This document shows positions 17,267 through 25,731 of a stretch of 64,000 nt of DNA, piece after piece. The DNA is taken from positions 224,386 through 288,385 of the forward strand of contig JAHHHQ010000025.1 in the NCBI GenBank assembly GCA_019359285.1. Reading direction: 5' to 3'. The translations under genes and the position numbers were made by a program. The notes under the pieces are model-generated. The model did not search any database and was not told the origin of the DNA. It saw nothing but the letters and a program-made list of their open reading frames with translations. How positions within the stretch are numbered: position 1 is the first letter of the stretch; every line of letters starts with the position of its first letter. The DNA is from Nodosilinea sp. WJT8-NPBG4 (lineage in GTDB: Bacteria; Cyanobacteriota; Cyanobacteriia; Phormidesmidales; Phormidesmidaceae).

Positions 17267-17491
17267 CTAAGCTGCTTGTAGGATTTGAGGCTGGGGCAAG
17301 GCCCTATCTTCAGCCTGATAACTTTCGATCAATAGCTCTAATACTTCTTGAGCATTGCTAAGGGCTTCTTCGTAGGTATCCCCGTGGGTGAAGTAGCGCT
17401 GCGTTTCCGTAGCAAATTCTGGCAGCTCGACTAAGTAGGCGTCGTCTTCCTCAGACCAAAGGATATTAACTCGATATTTGAGTGATGTCAT
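17267..17491 (-). CDS. hicB: HicB-family antitoxin
   Basis: A 74-residue HicB partial RNase H-fold antitoxin: YRVNILWSEEDDAYLVELPEF, then the ATHGDTYEEAL-type segment (here FTHGDTYEEALSNAQEVLELLIESY). It neutralises HicA and usually autoregulates the operon, but this short form has no added DNA-binding domain. Its ATG overlaps the stop of the upstream toxin gene by four bases, so translation is coupled. Confidence 0.85.
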   Translation of the reverse strand: MTSLKYRVNILWSEEDDAYLVELPEFATETQRYFTHGDTYEEALSNAQEVLELLIESYQAEDRALPQPQILQAA

Positions 17492-17703
17492 TGGCCTTCT
17501 CCCTTTTCCTTTAGCTTACGCAAAGCTGCTTGAACCAGTCTTTCCTGATAAACTTTGGCATCTTTGCTGTCTTTACCCGCAAGGGTAATAGGCAACTCTG
17601 GTAGCGTCGGATGTACCCAACGCTCATGACTTCCTTTAGTCCGTTTACGCTCGAAGCCAGCTTGGCGAAGTAATGATTTTAATTCTCCAACTTTCTTAGG
17701 CAT
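17488..17703 (-). CDS. hicA: HicA-family mRNA interferase toxin
   Basis: A 71-residue double-stranded-RNA-binding-fold toxin that cleaves mRNA in translation. KVGELKSLLRQAGFERKRTKGSH contains the Gly-Ser-His with the catalytic His at about residue 26, then RWVHP and a Lys-rich C-terminal helix. Toxin-first order with a four-base overlap into hicB is the normal HicAB layout. Confidence 0.87.
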   Translation of the reverse strand: MPKKVGELKSLLRQAGFERKRTKGSHERWVHPTLPELPITLAGKDSKDAKVYQERLVQAALRKLKEKGEGQ

Positions 17704-17758
17704 CCCTCAAACAACAACCAGCTACTTTCGTGCGATTACAGAGTACTCCAACCTGAAT

Positions 17759-17794
17759 TTAAGGGGAATCCATGCTCTTACAGATCCCCCTTAA
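17759..17794 (-). terminator. Hairpin terminator of the GH13 phosphorylase gene
   Basis: TTAAGGGGAATC at 17759-17770 pairs with 17783-17794 with one mismatch. It lies just past the stop of the phosphorylase gene, with short A/T flanks. It also stands between that gene and hicA, insulating the two. Confidence 0.6.
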
Positions 17795-17804
17795 GACTAT
17801 TAGG

Positions 17805-19688
17805 CTACAGCAGCGTTGGCATGGTGTCGTCGTGGGCGGAGTTGGGCTTGTTGGTGATCCATACCGACTGATAGGGAGCTAGTTCGTAGGCTGCCCGATC
17901 GTCAGTAAAACGGTGTCCGCTGATGAGGTCGTACCAGTCGTCGGTGCTGACTAGGTTGAGATCACTCAGCTGTAGGTCTTGAGGCTGGTCGCTCAAATTG
18001 TGCACCGAAAAAATGCTCTGGTCGCGGGTCAGGCTTTGCCGCCAGAAGGCAAACAGCGCCGAATTCATCGGGTGCAGCGTGTACTGGGTAGCGTTGGGGT
18101 GAAATGAGGTCTGCTGGCGACGAATCTTGATTAGCCGCTTGAGCTCCGCCAGTACTTTGGCGTGGGAGGTGGTGGGGTCGGCTAGGGCGGTTTCCAGCGT
18201 CTTGAGATCCCACTTATAGCGGTTGATGGTGCGGTTGTGGCCAGTCTCTTCAACGCCTTCGGTGTAGTTGTGGGTGCCTAGCAAACTGTGAATATAGAAA
18301 GCAGGAATGCCCTCCAGCGCCATCATGATGGTCTGGGAGCAGAGAAACCGCTCTACCTGCCACTGGTCTTCGCCCTTCACGGTACCCTTGAGGGCATCAA
18401 ATAGTGAAATGTTGATCTCGTAGGGAGACTCGGTGCCGTCGGGACGAGAGCGCATGCTGATTTTGCCGCCGAAGTTGCGCATGGCCGTAATCAGCTGCTC
18501 ATGCTCGTCGCCAGTTAGAAGCCCTTCGGCGGGGCGCATACCAATGCCGTCGTGGGAGGCGGTGAAGTTAAAGTAGGCACAGCCGATGGGGGCAGGCGGC
18601 ATGCTCATCATCCAGGTTTTGAGGTGGTCGGCGCGGCCCTGCATGAGCGCATTCAGCAGCAGCGGCGGCAGGCTGAAGTTATAGATCATGTGGGCTTCGT
18701 TGCGGTTGCCGAAGTAGCTGAGATTCTCGCGGTTGGGCACGTTGGTCTCGGTGATCAGCGAAATGCCGGGATTAACCAACTGTAAGATCTCGCGGAACAG
18801 GCGCACGATGGCGTGGGTTTCGGACAGATGCATGCAGTTAGTGTTGTGCTTTTTCCACAAAAAGCCCACCGCATCAAGGCGAATGTAGCGCGCCCCAGCC
18901 TCAACGTAGGCCAGGATAATTTTGACGTACTCAATCAGCACGTCGGGGTTCTCAAAGTTGACGTCGACTTGGTCGGCACTGAAGGTTGTCCAGACGTGCT
19001 TTTCCCCAGCGGTGGTCTCTACAGGAGTCAGCAGTGGCGAACTGCGGGGCCGCACCACTTGAGACAGGTCTTCGCTGGGGTCGGCAGTGATGAAATAGTT
19101 GCGGCCGGGTAATTCGTTTTGCTTAAACTGCTCAAACCATTCGTGCTGGCTGGAGATGTGGTTAATTACCAGGTCGGCCATCAGGTTGAAATTACTAGCA
19201 ATCCGCTTGACATCTGCCCAACTGCCCAACTCGGGGTTGACTTGAAGGTAGTCGATGATGGCAAAGCCATCGTCGGAGCTGTAGGGGAAGAAGGGCAGAA
19301 TATGAACGCCGGTAATGGTGTCGTAGAGGTGAGTTTCGAGAAACTCAGCCAGCACCGACAGCGGGGGGCGATCGCCATCACAGATGGTATCGCCGTAGGT
19401 AATTAGCAGAACATTGTTGTGATTCCACTTTTTAAGATCTTCGCGGCCTGAGGGGCACAGGGTGTCTTTAATCAGAGCAAAGATTTCGGTGGTCAACCGC
19501 TCGGCTGTTTCCGAGGGATAAACCTTCTCTAGCAGGGGTTTAATGTTGTTGGTCACGCGACAATAGGGTGGGCTATCTACAGAAATATCTAGATTATTTA
19601 TAGAGTGATTTTGAGGGGCAGTCTGAGCCGCAACGTTTTGGTAGGAGGCGGGTACAGATTGCTTAGTACGATTTTTAGCGACAGTCAT
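17805..19688 (-). CDS. GH13_18 sugar phosphorylase (sucrose-phosphorylase-like)
   Basis: A 627-residue alpha-amylase-superfamily enzyme of the sucrose-phosphorylase subfamily, which splits an alpha-glucosyl bond with phosphate to release glucose 1-phosphate. The catalytic triad can be placed: nucleophile Asp272 in YIRLDAVGFLWKK, acid/base Glu314 in LITETNVPN, and transition-state Asp380 in ASHDGIGMRP. VHILPFFPYSSDDGFA is a subfamily hallmark. Members act on sucrose, sucrose 6-phosphate or glucosylglycerate; specificity is not decided here. The first 40 residues are a polar, low-conservation extension. Confidence 0.85.
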   Translation of the reverse strand: MTVAKNRTKQSVPASYQNVAAQTAPQNHSINNLDISVDSPPYCRVTNNIKPLLEKVYPSETAERLTTEIFALIKDTLCPSGREDLKKWNHNNVLLITYGDTICDGDRPPLSVLAEFLETHLYDTITGVHILPFFPYSSDDGFAIIDYLQVNPELGSWADVKRIASNFNLMADLVINHISSQHEWFEQFKQNELPGRNYFITADPSEDLSQVVRPRSSPLLTPVETTAGEKHVWTTFSADQVDVNFENPDVLIEYVKIILAYVEAGARYIRLDAVGFLWKKHNTNCMHLSETHAIVRLFREILQLVNPGISLITETNVPNRENLSYFGNRNEAHMIYNFSLPPLLLNALMQGRADHLKTWMMSMPPAPIGCAYFNFTASHDGIGMRPAEGLLTGDEHEQLITAMRNFGGKISMRSRPDGTESPYEINISLFDALKGTVKGEDQWQVERFLCSQTIMMALEGIPAFYIHSLLGTHNYTEGVEETGHNRTINRYKWDLKTLETALADPTTSHAKVLAELKRLIKIRRQQTSFHPNATQYTLHPMNSALFAFWRQSLTRDQSIFSVHNLSDQPQDLQLSDLNLVSTDDWYDLISGHRFTDDRAAYELAPYQSVWITNKPNSAHDDTMPTLL

Positions 19689-20353
19689 GTTTAACCTACA
19701 GTTTCCAGTAGTGGTTTACGGTAGTCTTGGTATCAAAAAGCAGTTGCCGTCGGGAGAATATTTCTCCCGAACGAGACTGCTGGTAGGCATTGATGGCCTA
19801 CCCATTGGGGCTAACGAGCTACCCTGTTGGGCAGGCTACTCGGGGCCCAAAGCATGACGGGAAACAGCCGCACCACCCCTTCGCCCCGTCGTATCGGCCT
19901 GGGACGTTGAGTAGTACAAATGCTTAACGTTATTGCTAGAGCTGCTGTGGACTAATGCCACGCCATTACCATCGATGAGTTCCGAGAGTTCCCGCCGCTG
20001 GGGTCGAAGAAAACACGGAGTAGCGATGGTAATGGCTAAATAACAGATTTTTAGTGACGAATTTCAGATAGATGTTGTTTCGATCGCTGCGTAATGGCAG
20101 GTAGTGACCGTCACACTTTTTCTCCCTGGGATAGTTCTGATAGTGGCATAGGTCACTCTAAAACGTTGGCGCTAAGCCACGAAGTTCATAGCTTTTTAGG
20201 TATATCTTCGGAGTCTTCACAAAGCCTTGAGCACAGGGTCTTGAGGTGGACTGCGTACAGTACACTGCGAGGGTGTTTCTGCTGCGAGTACCCGTGGCTG
20301 CGGTTGAAATTTTAGAACGCTACTGAAGGGGCGATCGCGCAATCCTAAGACCA
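19689..20353. other. Hairpin-rich gap upstream of the phosphorylase gene
   Basis: No convincing gene. Strong inverted repeats are packed here. 19750-19758 pairs with 19762-19770, extended by GCAGT/ACTGC at 19740-19744 and 19776-19780. GGTAGGC/GCCTACC lies at 19782-19788 and 19796-19802. CCATTACCATCG at 19963 matches CGATGGTAATGG at 20024 perfectly across 49 bases. These could be a structured RNA, an unusually long leader of the phosphorylase mRNA, or degenerate repeats. A 73-codon frame at 20094-20315 is not protein-like. Confidence 0.45.
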
Positions 20354-20614
20354 GCTGCGTGTACTGTCAAAACCATTGAGGATCTGCGCGGCTTCTACAA
20401 AGCCGTGGATGCCAATGGCTTGCCTCTGGAGCGTGGTGCGGTGCTGAGCCAAGATGACATTCTGCACCGGGCGATGCTCATGGATCTGATGTGCCAATTT
20501 GAGCTATCAAAGTCTGCTGTCGAAGAAAAGTATCACCGCTGCTTTGGCCAAGGCTTTAACGACTACTTTGCCCACGAGCATCAAGATCTAGAGGAAGGGG
20601 AAGCGGGAAAGTGA
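20354..20614 (+). pseudogene. hemN: hemN C-terminal remnant (oxygen-independent coproporphyrinogen III oxidase)
   Basis: About 87 codons in one frame read like the C-terminal region of HemN: KTIEDLRGFYKAVDANGLP, then LERGAVLSQDDILHRA, LMDLMCQFELSKSAVEEKYH and FNDYFAHEHQDLEE. The radical-SAM core with CxxxCxxC is completely missing, there is a stop in frame at 20324-20326, and the protein ends early compared with complete HemN. A GTG at 20405 would allow translation of 69 residues, but nothing catalytic remains. It is best read as a gene fragment left by deletion. Confidence 0.75.
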
Positions 20615-20792
20615 GGGGGTAAGCCGCAGCCTTTTGATCAGTAGTCCGCCAAGCCAAAGATGACAGGTTAAGGGGGAAGCAAGGGTTCAAGGTCCAAGGT
20701 TTAGGGTTTAAGTCCTGCCGCGAACCTTGCACCCTAAACCCTTGGCCCTTTACCCTTTACCCCCAACTCATCCACCCCCTACCCTTCCACCC
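20615..20792. repeat. Purine/pyrimidine bipartite spacer
   Basis: Runs of the type AAGGGTTCAAGG/AAGGTTTAGGGTTTAAG (20671-20712) are followed by their imperfect complements CGAACCTTGCACCC and CTAAACCCTTGG (20718-20744) and then C-rich heptamer-like repeats (CCCTTTACCC, CACCCCCTACCC) to 20795. The composition resembles the spacer between sodN and sodX. It separates the hemN remnant from the end of the C2/papain-like gene. Confidence 0.55.
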
Positions 20793-21896
20793 TTATCGCC
20801 CCGTCACAACGCCCCACATATAGTCTTCAAAGGAGCCTTCGCCTCGATCTACGGAGTAAATGCTTCCCCAGCTGTAGCACTTGAAGCGAATGTGGCCGCT
20901 GTCGTGCTTATACCAGACGCCGTTGTCGATGCTGAGATCGCCTTGGTAGGCAACCCAGTGGTTAGGGAAAGCCACGGTGGGCGCACTGCCGCCAAGCATG
21001 GCAGCGTTAATGAGCACAAAGGCCACACCCCCCTGGCGGCGGGCGGCGTCTGCGCTTTTCATGGCGTCAAATTCGCCGTAGACAAAGGTGGATTCAAAAT
21101 CGACCTGGCTGTAGCCCAAAACTTCAGAAATCCAGCCCTTCATTTCCCAGGGGGTGGTGATGCCTGCAACGTTGTTTTCGAGGCTGCCGGAGTCTCCAGT
21201 GACCGGAAAGATCAGATTTTCCGCATCGCGCAGGGTGGCAATCAACATCCAGTCGGCGGCAGACATGCCGGAGCGAATTTTGCTCTGCCGGAGACCGTCG
21301 GAGGGACGTACGGTTTTGGTGCGGCCGCGGAACTGGCCGGTTTCGTAGAGCGAGCGGCAGAACTCGACGTAGCGAGCGGGCTGTTTAGACACCAGCTCAA
21401 ACACAATGGCAGTCGGACCGCAGAAGGGGGTGTAGTTTTGGTTGATGTTGAGCGGGTTGGCAACCGTAGCGCGAATATCTTGAATCAGCTCGACTTTGGT
21501 GATTTGGGGCCACACTCCCGGTTGGGCGGATTGCTCAAAGGCGGCGATCGCATCGGCAACCGGGTCAACATCAGGTATATCGATGACCTGGAAGCGCAAT
21601 TGGTAGTTGGCCCCATCGCGGGTAAATGCGGCGGTTGCGCCTGAGGTTAACCCAGCGGTGATGTGAACAGAGCCCAAAAAGTCATCGGCATCGGGGGAGT
21701 CTTCATCCCAGAGCTTGATTTCCACACCGTCGTTAAAGGTGTAGGTCTGGTTCAAAGACCAGGTATTGCCGTCGTTGAGGCTGCGCTTGAGGTGAGGCTG
21801 CGGCGCACCATCAACGAAAACTTCGAGACGGCACTCGTCTGCGCCCCAGTCTTCGGTTTCGTTGCACTTGAGCTGGCCCAAAATCAATTGACGCAT
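20793..21896 (-). CDS. C2-like domain plus papain-like (C39-like) protease-fold protein
   Basis: A 367-residue protein of two parts. Residues 1-105 look like a C2-type beta sandwich: LILGQLKCNETEDWGADECR, then VEIKLWDEDSPDADDFLG with clustered Asp suitable for Ca2+ or lipid binding. Residues about 125-367 look like a papain-fold domain: Gln153 and Cys159 in NQNYTPFCGPTA, and His313 in PNHWVAYQG followed by acidic candidates (Asp324, Asp329/332 region). No signal peptide is visible. An AAGGA ribosome site precedes the ATG. The family is not one I can name; a secreted or lipid-targeted peptidase or effector is possible. Confidence 0.55.
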   Translation of the reverse strand: MRQLILGQLKCNETEDWGADECRLEVFVDGAPQPHLKRSLNDGNTWSLNQTYTFNDGVEIKLWDEDSPDADDFLGSVHITAGLTSGATAAFTRDGANYQLRFQVIDIPDVDPVADAIAAFEQSAQPGVWPQITKVELIQDIRATVANPLNINQNYTPFCGPTAIVFELVSKQPARYVEFCRSLYETGQFRGRTKTVRPSDGLRQSKIRSGMSAADWMLIATLRDAENLIFPVTGDSGSLENNVAGITTPWEMKGWISEVLGYSQVDFESTFVYGEFDAMKSADAARRQGGVAFVLINAAMLGGSAPTVAFPNHWVAYQGDLSIDNGVWYKHDSGHIRFKCYSWGSIYSVDRGEGSFEDYMWGVVTGR

Positions 21897-22693
21897 GGGA
21901 GAAATTCCTTAGGGTGAATGAGTTGACTCTGAAAACTTCACCCTTGCCCCGTAAATTTACTGACTCAACCCAACCTTTGAGACCAGAGAAAAATTTGGCA
22001 TAACGCTCTCTGGACAGCCAGCTTTAAAGGGGCTAGACAGCTTTACACAAGCCGTACTCAGCTTTTGAGAGGGCCATAATGTCGATGCTCTTTGCGCCCC
22101 CTGATGCGTTTATGCGAACACCGCGAAGCCTTTTGCTTGGCCACGCCGATGCTCCGACTGTGTTGCTTTGATTGAAATGATGGACAGGCTCGAATTTGGC
22201 ACAAAATCGGCATAGTCCTAAACAGACCAGCCAGCTGCTTGCGCTTCATTCGTCGATCACTGTATGAAAATAAAAAGATTTAAGGCTGGCTCGCTACACC
22301 TCTGCGAGGGGTTTCAGTTAGCTCCAGCAAGTTAGGACAGCGGGCCTTAGCCATGTCGTTCTCGGAGTTTCCCTCTGGGAATTAAAGTCTGCCGAAAAGC
22401 CACCCAAGGCTCAGGCATTGCTCGACTAGCCGAATGTTTAGGCGGATAGGCCCTACGTAAAATCGCTGACAATCCACAACCCTACCTTGCTGGTATTGTC
22501 GTGCAACCAGCGTTTTTAACCTCAGCTCTGCAAGATCGTATTCATTAGGCCAGCAACCAAGTTGAAGATCGTATCTCTGAACGACAGCCAATTGGTCATG
22601 GGCCGCCATGGGCAGCTAGGTTTAGACAATTAGGATAGAGCTGAGCGCCTTTTGGAGTGGCACTCAAGACACTCAGCTCCAGTAGGATTTAAG
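21897..22693. other. Long intergenic region, no clear gene
   Basis: About 800 bases with lower GC and no well-supported gene. A leftward 75-codon frame (22,382-22,609) reads protein-like in parts (ELRLKTLVARQYQQGRVVD) but has no recognisable family and no clear ribosome site; it may be a remnant or chance. No tRNA, terminator or repeat array was identified. Confidence 0.35.
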
Positions 22694-23047
22694 CTATTTG
22701 GCCGCAGCACTGGCGGCGGCCAAAATTTGGGGCAGGCCAATTTCGCTACACACTTCGTAGAACGAGGTCACAGGTGGCGTCTCAAACAGGTGGGCAATCT
22801 TGCCCAGGGTCTTTTGATAGACTTCGCTTTGGTTGTCGTCCATATCCTCAATGCTGTCCCAGAGAATGATCGCGATGCCGCGATCGCTGCCTGGTTCTTG
22901 CAGCAGGTAAGCTCCCTGAAAGCCTTTCGTGTAGGTCGATACCGCCTTTTCGTAGAGCTGGCGGGCTTCGCTAAAACAGCCGGGTTTAAACTCTCCAATG
23001 GCTACGTAGGCGTACTTGTGGCGCAGAAAATCGTCGAAGTCAGTCAT
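22694..23047 (-). CDS. ABM/dimeric alpha-beta barrel domain protein
   Basis: A 117-residue protein with the dimeric ferredoxin-like barrel pattern seen in antibiotic-biosynthesis-monooxygenase-type proteins: YAYVAIGEFKPGCFSEARQLYEKAV, then GFQGAYLLQEPGSDRGIAIILWDS and a C-terminal FYEVCSEIGLP. There is no signal peptide. The reaction is unknown; many members bind hydrophobic small molecules or haem, but no ligand residue is obvious. It stands alone. Confidence 0.6.
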   Translation of the reverse strand: MTDFDDFLRHKYAYVAIGEFKPGCFSEARQLYEKAVSTYTKGFQGAYLLQEPGSDRGIAIILWDSIEDMDDNQSEVYQKTLGKIAHLFETPPVTSFYEVCSEIGLPQILAAASAAAK

Positions 23048-23137
23048 AAATGGAATCAGTCCTAGGTCTCATCGTAGATCCAGTGTCGATCAGATGTTGA
23101 CACCCAACTCTTTTTCTTACCTAGGCTTTAGATTCTG

Positions 23138-23644
23138 TTACCGATCTTCTAAGAGACGCTGCCCCCAGGCTTTGAGCGCTAGCCCCAACTCCAGCCGAGC
23201 CCGCTGCCAGCCCTGCATGAGCCGCTGTCCCCAGCCTTTGGCCTTGGGCAATGTCACCACGATCGCCCCGCCCTGGTAGGCCACCTGCACCTGGCGATTG
23301 AGCACGCGCTCGGGCAGCGGCACCGTCTGCTGAAAATAATTGATCCCCAGGCTCTGGATCAGCGGGCTGCGATAGCCCGACTGCCGCTGGCCGGAAAAGG
23401 TAAGTGACTTACTGGTGGCCCGCACCTGCACGGCTTGGGGCTCTACTCCCGGCAAAAAGGCCGTTACCACCAGAGCGTTGGCGGTGTCCTCAATCTCAAT
23501 TGAGGGCAACTGTACTCGGCCCGTAGGGGAAAGCCCCACGGGCATCAAGGCCGCGGCGATCGCATGCATTTGGGCTTGGGCTGCCCCCAAGCTCCACATG
23601 GATTGGGTATTTGGTGGTTGAGACGATGATTGCCAAGTGGCCAT
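23138..23644 (-). CDS. Divergent Hsp20/alpha-crystallin-type small heat-shock protein
   Basis: A 168-residue protein whose middle is an alpha-crystallin domain: VQLPSIEIEDTANALVVTAF, then LPGVEPQAVQVRATSKSLTFSG and FQQTVPLPERV, ending in the conserved A-x-x-x-G-x-L-like segment YQGGAIVVTLPKA. Unlike canonical HspA it has a long, basic C-terminal helix (MQGWQRARLELGLALKAWG) and no IxI motif at the tail, so its oligomer assembly may differ. It acts as an ATP-independent holdase. Confidence 0.75.
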   Translation of the reverse strand: MATWQSSSQPPNTQSMWSLGAAQAQMHAIAAALMPVGLSPTGRVQLPSIEIEDTANALVVTAFLPGVEPQAVQVRATSKSLTFSGQRQSGYRSPLIQSLGINYFQQTVPLPERVLNRQVQVAYQGGAIVVTLPKAKGWGQRLMQGWQRARLELGLALKAWGQRLLEDR

Positions 23645-23776
23645 AGCCTTAACTCTCTGCTTTCTATACTTAAATCATCGCGGCAAGCCCGCTATTCCGC
23701 AGGGAGGAAAGCCCCCTGTCCTAAGGTGGTATAACCGCCATGCCTCGTTAGTCATGTCGCGATCGCCGCCGTCTTG

Positions 23777-24844
23777 ATGCGCAAAATCATCCATGTCGAT
23801 ATGGACGCCTTCTACGCCTCCGTAGAACAGCGAGACTTTCCTCAGTACCGAGGCAAGCCTCTGGTGGTAGGCGGTCGTCCTGAGCAGCGGGGGGCCGTAG
23901 CGGCGGCCAGCTACGAGGCCCGCCAGTACGGCATTCATTCCGCTATGCCCGCCCGCATCGCCCAGCAGCGTTGCCCCAACCTGATTTTTGCTCGCCCGCG
24001 CTTTGAGGTTTACAAAGCCGTTTCCCAGCAAATTCGAGCTGTCTTTCACCGCTACACTGATTTGGTTGAGCCTCTTTCCCTCGATGAGGCCTACCTGGAT
24101 GTCACCACCAATGCTTTTGAGGAGCCCTCGGCTCTGGTGCTGGCCCGCGCCATTAAAGCCGACATCCACAACACCACCCAGCTCACCGCCTCGGCGGGGG
24201 TGTCGGTCAACAAGTTTCTTGCCAAAATGGCCAGCGGCCAAAATAAACCCGACGGCCTCACCCTGATTTTGCCCGAGCAGGCCGAGGCCTTTGTCGCCGC
24301 GTTGCCGATTGAAAAGTTTCACGGTATTGGCTACGTAACCGCTCGCAAAATGCGCGCCCTGGGCATTGCTACTGGGGCCGACTTGCGCCAGCGGACCGAA
24401 GCTGACCTAGTGCAGCACTTTGGCAAGGTGGGGCATTTCTACTACCACGTCGCCCAGGGCCAGGACGATCGCCCCGTCAACCCCAACCGGATTCGCAAAT
24501 CGCTGGGGGCGGAGCGATCGTTCTCGCCCGACCTCACCAATCTGGTGGATATGACCGTAGCGCTAGAGGGTGTCGCCGCTGAAGTGATCAGCCGCCTGCA
24601 AGAACAGCGCTGCCGAGGCTACACCCTCACCCTCAAGGTCAAGTACGCCAACTATCGGCAGATTACCCGCAGCCACACTTTTGTCGCCGCCATTGGCGCT
24701 GAGTCACCTATTTTGCCCTGGGCCGAAGAAATGCTCTTAGCTCACTGCGATCGCAGCCAACCTGTACGCCTGTTTGGCCTCACCCTCTCTAACCTAGAAC
24801 CGACCGGAGAGCCCGACCATGTGCAGCTGTCCCTAGAAGTTTAA
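23777..24844 (+). CDS. dinB: DNA polymerase IV (Y family)
   Basis: Translesion DNA polymerase. From the ATG at 23777 the product is 355 residues. It has the catalytic VDMDAFYASVEQ at the N-terminus, the YEARQYGIHSAMP finger region, the second catalytic site SLDEAYLDVT, the helix-hairpin-helix FHGIGYVTARKMRALGI, and the little-finger domain after ERSFSPDL. No beta-clamp-binding pentapeptide of clear form is visible at the very end (the protein ends QLSLEV, which may serve). No LexA-type box was recognised in front. Confidence 0.93.
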   Translation: MRKIIHVDMDAFYASVEQRDFPQYRGKPLVVGGRPEQRGAVAAASYEARQYGIHSAMPARIAQQRCPNLIFARPRFEVYKAVSQQIRAVFHRYTDLVEPLSLDEAYLDVTTNAFEEPSALVLARAIKADIHNTTQLTASAGVSVNKFLAKMASGQNKPDGLTLILPEQAEAFVAALPIEKFHGIGYVTARKMRALGIATGADLRQRTEADLVQHFGKVGHFYYHVAQGQDDRPVNPNRIRKSLGAERSFSPDLTNLVDMTVALEGVAAEVISRLQEQRCRGYTLTLKVKYANYRQITRSHTFVAAIGAESPILPWAEEMLLAHCDRSQPVRLFGLTLSNLEPTGEPDHVQLSLEV

Positions 24845-24857
24845 GACGCCACCTAGG

Positions 24858-25370
24858 TTACCCCTGGCTTAACGCCAGCAGCGCCGTATAGACGCAGGCT
24901 CCGGCACCAACAAGGTAGACAAACCAGGTCAGAAAGAACCCAATTGCCCGACCCGGCGATGGCCCATAGGTTTTGATCAGTCCCCAGGCGTGGGCGATGC
25001 GAGCCACGGTCAGGGTAATGCCCAACATCCACACTAACCAGGTTGAAGCCTGCATTAATTCCAGCGCCAGAATGAACAGCAGGGCGAGGGGAACGTGTTC
25101 GACAAAATTGCCGTAGGCGCGGACTTTGCGCTGCAACAAGCCGTCGTCGCTAGTCTTGGGGGCTACTGATTTTTGCGCGTAGCCTTCGACAAAGGCAGCC
25201 CATTTACTTGGGTTTTCTAAATAGTCTGGCTGGTTTGACACATCGGACTGAGATGCTCCGTGCCAAATTCGGGTGCTGATCCGCTCTATCACTACTAGGT
25301 AAGACAGGGCCAGAGCAATAAGGCCGTGCAAGCCAATAAACAAAGTTGAGATCGGAATGAGGCTAGCCAT
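24858..25370 (-). CDS. MAPEG family membrane protein
   Basis: A 170-residue four-helix membrane protein of the MAPEG family (membrane-associated eicosanoid/glutathione metabolism). The signature lies in RKVRAYGNFVEHVPLALLFILALE, with the Asn, Glu and His of the second helix, followed by ARIAHAWGLIKTYGPSPGR. Bacterial members are mostly uncharacterised; glutathione-linked detoxification is the family precedent. It is convergent with dinB with a 13-base gap. Confidence 0.87.
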   Translation of the reverse strand: MASLIPISTLFIGLHGLIALALSYLVVIERISTRIWHGASQSDVSNQPDYLENPSKWAAFVEGYAQKSVAPKTSDDGLLQRKVRAYGNFVEHVPLALLFILALELMQASTWLVWMLGITLTVARIAHAWGLIKTYGPSPGRAIGFFLTWFVYLVGAGACVYTALLALSQG

Positions 25371-25468
25371 ACAGACTCACCCAATTGAGTAGCTGCCAAA
25401 ATTTAACCACAAACTAGAAGGCCGTTGGCAACCAAGGGGAGGGCCCTTTATCGGTCAAAACTGTACAG

Positions 25469-25672
25469 CTACTCGCCTTTTTGCCCTAGCCCCTGCCAAA
25501 GCACGGCTTCGCTGGGCATCACCAAACCTTGACCTGACGTTTCGGCTTGCTCGATCGCAACTAGGGTCGTCGCAGCACCGACAAAGGTAGCGGCGGCCAA
25601 AACAGCAGCCACAGTGGCAAGCATCTCTAGGCGGTGAAGGGCGATCGCAACTTGAGGATCTTGAAATCTCAT
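25469..25672 (-). CDS. Possible small single-span membrane protein
   Basis: A 67-residue frame with one hydrophobic segment (LATVAAVLAAATFVGAATTL, about residues 18-37) flanked by polar ends. Codon use resembles neighbours, but there is no ribosome site and I do not recognise a family. A perfect NtcA-type box lies 44 bases upstream and a TAGAAT -10-like hexamer at 25,704-25,709, so nitrogen control of this gene is conceivable. Confidence 0.35.
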   Translation of the reverse strand: MRFQDPQVAIALHRLEMLATVAAVLAAATFVGAATTLVAIEQAETSGQGLVMPSEAVLWQGLGQKGE

Positions 25673-25715
25673 CAGACGGCACGGGAAGGAGAATCGTCTT
25701 TTATTCTACTGTTTC

Positions 25716-25731
25716 TGTAGCTAAAGATACA
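25716..25731. promoter_or_regulatory. NtcA-type binding site (TGTA-N8-TACA)
   Basis: The sequence TGTAGCTAAAGATACA is a perfect match to the extended NtcA consensus GTA-N8-TAC with T and A flanks. NtcA is the cyanobacterial global nitrogen regulator and typically activates nitrate-assimilation genes. The box is about 365 bases before the nrtP ATG and 44 bases before the leftward small frame. A second, shorter palindrome TGTAAGCACTTACA (N6 spacing) is at 25,823-25,836 and has TAATCT 23 bases downstream. Confidence 0.6.

Noticed and set aside
20094..20315. Small gene of 73 codons before the hemN fragment
   Set aside because: Composition is not protein-like, there is no ribosome site, and it overlaps the structured gap.
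20727..21644. 305-codon open frame on the plus strand opposite the C2/papain-like gene
   Set aside because: The opposite strand reads as an ordered protein with catalytic-type residues; this frame opens in the CT-rich spacer and has no recognisable features.
23675..24322. 215-codon open frame opposite dinB
   Set aside because: Antisense to the clear DinB catalytic motifs.
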